Assembly: GCA_021324435.1 (NCBI GenBank)
Contig: JAJPIZ010000041.1
Location: forward strand, 19,734 to 83,733
Reading direction: 5' to 3'
From: Anaerolineae bacterium
GTDB lineage: Bacteria; Chloroflexota; Anaerolineae; Anaerolineales; Villigracilaceae
Length of the DNA: 64,000 nt
This document shows positions 62,620 through 64,000 of this stretch, in pieces; within the stretch, counting starts at the first letter, position 1, and the number at the start of each line of letters is the position of its first letter. The position numbers and the translations under genes are program-made. Under the pieces are notes generated by a model that was not told the origin of the DNA, did no database searches, and saw nothing but the letters and a program-made list of their open reading frames with translations.

Positions 62620-63255
62620 ATGTTTGTCGGTGAAAGAATGTCCCACCCGGTAATTTCTGTCTCACCAGAGACTCCCATCCATGACGCGTTGGCGCTATTC
62701 AAAAAGGAGCACATCCGCCGCGCGCCGGTGATCAAAAACGGCAAATTGGTCGGCATCATTTCAGAGACCGATTTGTTGAACGCCTCGCCTTCGCCGGTTT
62801 CGAGTCTGAGCATTTGGGAGATGAACTATCTGCTCAGTAAAGTGACGGTCAAACAAGTCATGACAAAGAAGGTTATGACTGTCGAAGAAGATACACCCAT
62901 TGAAGAAGCGGCTCGCATCATGGCTGATAACAAAATTGGCGGCCTGCCTGTTCTGCGAAGCGGCAAAGTGGTCGGCATCATTACAGAGACCGATTTGTTC
63001 AAGATCTTCCTCGAACTGATGGGCGCGCGCGACAAAGGCGTCCGCGTTACAGCCCTGCTCAACAACAAGCCGGGCGAGCTCGCCAAGATTACAAAAGCTA
63101 TCGCGAACGCCGGAGGCAATTTCATCGCCTTTGGGCAGTTTGCCGGGGAAGACCCCAGCACGCAACTTGTTACCTTCAAAGTGGAAGGGATGACCAAGGC
63201 CGATGTCAGGAAGGCAATCTGGAATGTAGGGAAGGAAGTTTGGGATATTCGGTAA
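62620..63255 (+). CDS. CBS-CBS-ACT regulatory protein (AcuB-like)
   Basis: 211 aa. Two CBS domains (about 7-58 and 78-130) with repeated VGIISETDLL / VGIITETDLF stretches, then an ACT domain (about 137-211) starting RVTALLNNKPGELAKI. CBS pairs sense adenosyl nucleotides and ACT domains bind amino acids, so this is a metabolite-sensing regulator. The arrangement is that of AcuB-type proteins; whether it regulates acetoin use is not shown. An AAGGAG ribosome binding site precedes the ATG. Confidence 0.9.
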   Translation: MFVGERMSHPVISVSPETPIHDALALFKKEHIRRAPVIKNGKLVGIISETDLLNASPSPVSSLSIWEMNYLLSKVTVKQVMTKKVMTVEEDTPIEEAARIMADNKIGGLPVLRSGKVVGIITETDLFKIFLELMGARDKGVRVTALLNNKPGELAKITKAIANAGGNFIAFGQFAGEDPSTQLVTFKVEGMTKADVRKAIWNVGKEVWDIR

Positions 63256-63278
63256 TGCGAGAGTGAGAAATGAATAGT

Positions 63279-63312
63279 AAAAAGAGAGACCCGCGATGGG
63301 TCTCTCTTTTTT
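63279..63312. terminator. Bidirectional terminator between convergent genes
   Basis: Stem AAAGAGAGACCC/GGGTCTCTCTTT with loop GCGAT and flanking A and T runs. It serves the CBS-ACT gene and the convergent pseudouridine synthase. Confidence 0.85.
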
Positions 63313-63318
63313 GCGCGC

Positions 63319-64000
63319 TTATTTCTTGAAACGCGAGGGACGCGAAGACTTTCTGTTTGAATCTGTTCCGCGCTTGAATCTATTTCCAGGGCGTGGTTTA
63401 CGCGTAAACTTGGGCGTTTCTCTGCTGGCGATCTCCTCGCCTTTCAATTCCGCGACTTCGTTGACTGTCAGATGACGCCACTCACCGGGTTTCAACGTTC
63501 CAAGTTTCAACGTCCCGATACGGATGCGCACGATGCGAACAACGGGCAAGCCAAGCAATGAGCCGATCTCGCGGATCTGATGCTTGCGCCCCTCCCCCAT
63601 CGTCACGCGCAACCACGCGCCTTTGCCTGCTCCCGCTTCAGCATAGACTTTGGCGGGCGCGGTCTTGTATCCATCTTCCAGCACAACACCGCGCCGCCAT
63701 GTTTCCAGTTGTTCAGGGTCGGGGCGACGCGCAACGAGAACCTTGTATTCTTTTTCATGCCCATAGCGCGGATGTGTGAGGCGATTTGTCAAATCGCCAT
63801 CGTTGGTCATCAAAATTAGGCCCTCACTGTCCCAATCCAAACGGCCCACAGGATAGAGATGCCCGCTTTCAGGAAGCAAATCGCGGACGGTTTTGCGCCC
63901 CACCTCATCGTCAATAGATGAAATCACATTACGCGGTTTGTAGAGGGCGATGTAAGTCAGCTTTTCCGGCGCGGCCAACGGTTTGCCATCCAGCGTGATC
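63319..64000 (-). CDS. RsuA/RluB-type pseudouridine synthase (5' truncated by window edge)
   Basis: Makes pseudouridine in rRNA. The catalytic Asp lies in YPVGRLDWDSEGL, with YIALYKPRNVISS before it and GRKHQIREIGSLLGLPVVRI (given here as EGRKHQIREIGSLLG) after it. The C terminus is a basic Arg/Lys tail. The frame stays open to base 64000 and reads ITLDGKPLAAPEKL before the core, the end of the expected S4 RNA-binding domain, so the start lies outside the window. A TTG at 63978 is not the true start. Confidence 0.92.
   Translation of the reverse strand, partial: ITLDGKPLAAPEKLTYIALYKPRNVISSIDDEVGRKTVRDLLPESGHLYPVGRLDWDSEGLILMTNDGDLTNRLTHPRYGHEKEYKVLVARRPDPEQLETWRRGVVLEDGYKTAPAKVYAEAGAGKGAWLRVTMGEGRKHQIREIGSLLGLPVVRIVRIRIGTLKLGTLKPGEWRHLTVNEVAELKGEEIASRETPKFTRKPRPGNRFKRGTDSNRKSSRPSRFKK

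Noticed and set aside
1..64000. CRISPR arrays, insertion sequences, phage genes or attachment sites
   Set aside because: No regularly spaced repeats, transposase or integrase genes were found, and the tRNA genes are not followed by integrase-like genes or tRNA-end repeats.

Overview
The window reads as chromosomal DNA of a Chloroflexota bacterium, most likely class Anaerolineae. The grounds are kinase-less HAMP/GAF receptors in tandem, Thr/Pro-rich stalks on exported proteins, type 2 IPP isomerase, TrmFO, an MreBCD-PBP2-MinCDE-RodA cell-shape block, and no outer-membrane genes. Taxonomy is inferred from gene content only. Genes are densely packed and often overlap by 4 to 40 bases. No CRISPR array, insertion sequence or rRNA was seen, and no gene-free stretch exceeds 300 bases.

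Layout. 1-2977: isoprenoid genes (type 2 IPP isomerase cut by the window edge, a secreted cysteine-peptidase-like protein, a GGPP-synthase-like enzyme) and tRNA-Gly(CCC). 3078-25517: a signalling locus of about 22 kb on the plus strand. It encodes two stand-alone receivers, six paralogous GAF receptors with different sensory heads and no kinase domain, a ParA ATPase, a 1556-residue hybrid histidine kinase and a threonine-synthase-like enzyme fused to a receiver domain. An EamA transporter follows. 26548-31435 (minus): a three-gene phosphorelay (histidine kinase, receiver-kinase, winged-helix regulator). 31498-38145 (plus): TrmFO, an M28 peptidase, a histidine kinase, HflX, a small membrane protein and a GT-C-like glycosyltransferase. 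38183-44022 (minus): an STT3-like membrane protein, ATP-type PEP carboxykinase, an aminotransferase, FabD and ribosomal protein L32. 44147-48546 (plus): a SpoIIE-like phosphatase, a P-loop protein, SecD, SecF and a LysE-type exporter. 48608-58183 (minus): MreB, MreC, MreD, PBP2, MinC, MinD, MinE, RodA, GltX, a small membrane protein and tRNA-Gln(CTG). 58327-63255 (plus): DegV, uridine kinase, cyclophilin, a VTT membrane protein, an M20 peptidase and a CBS-ACT protein. 63319-64000 (minus): an RsuA/RluB-type pseudouridine synthase cut by the window edge.

The 22-kb signalling locus is the most unusual part. All six receptors end in the first half of a GAF domain. The only kinase in the locus begins with a basic, ParB-like peptide, a proline-rich linker and the second half of a GAF domain. 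This suggests, as inference, that receptors dock on one shared kinase, that ParA positions the complex, and that one output acts directly on a PLP enzyme through its fused receiver.
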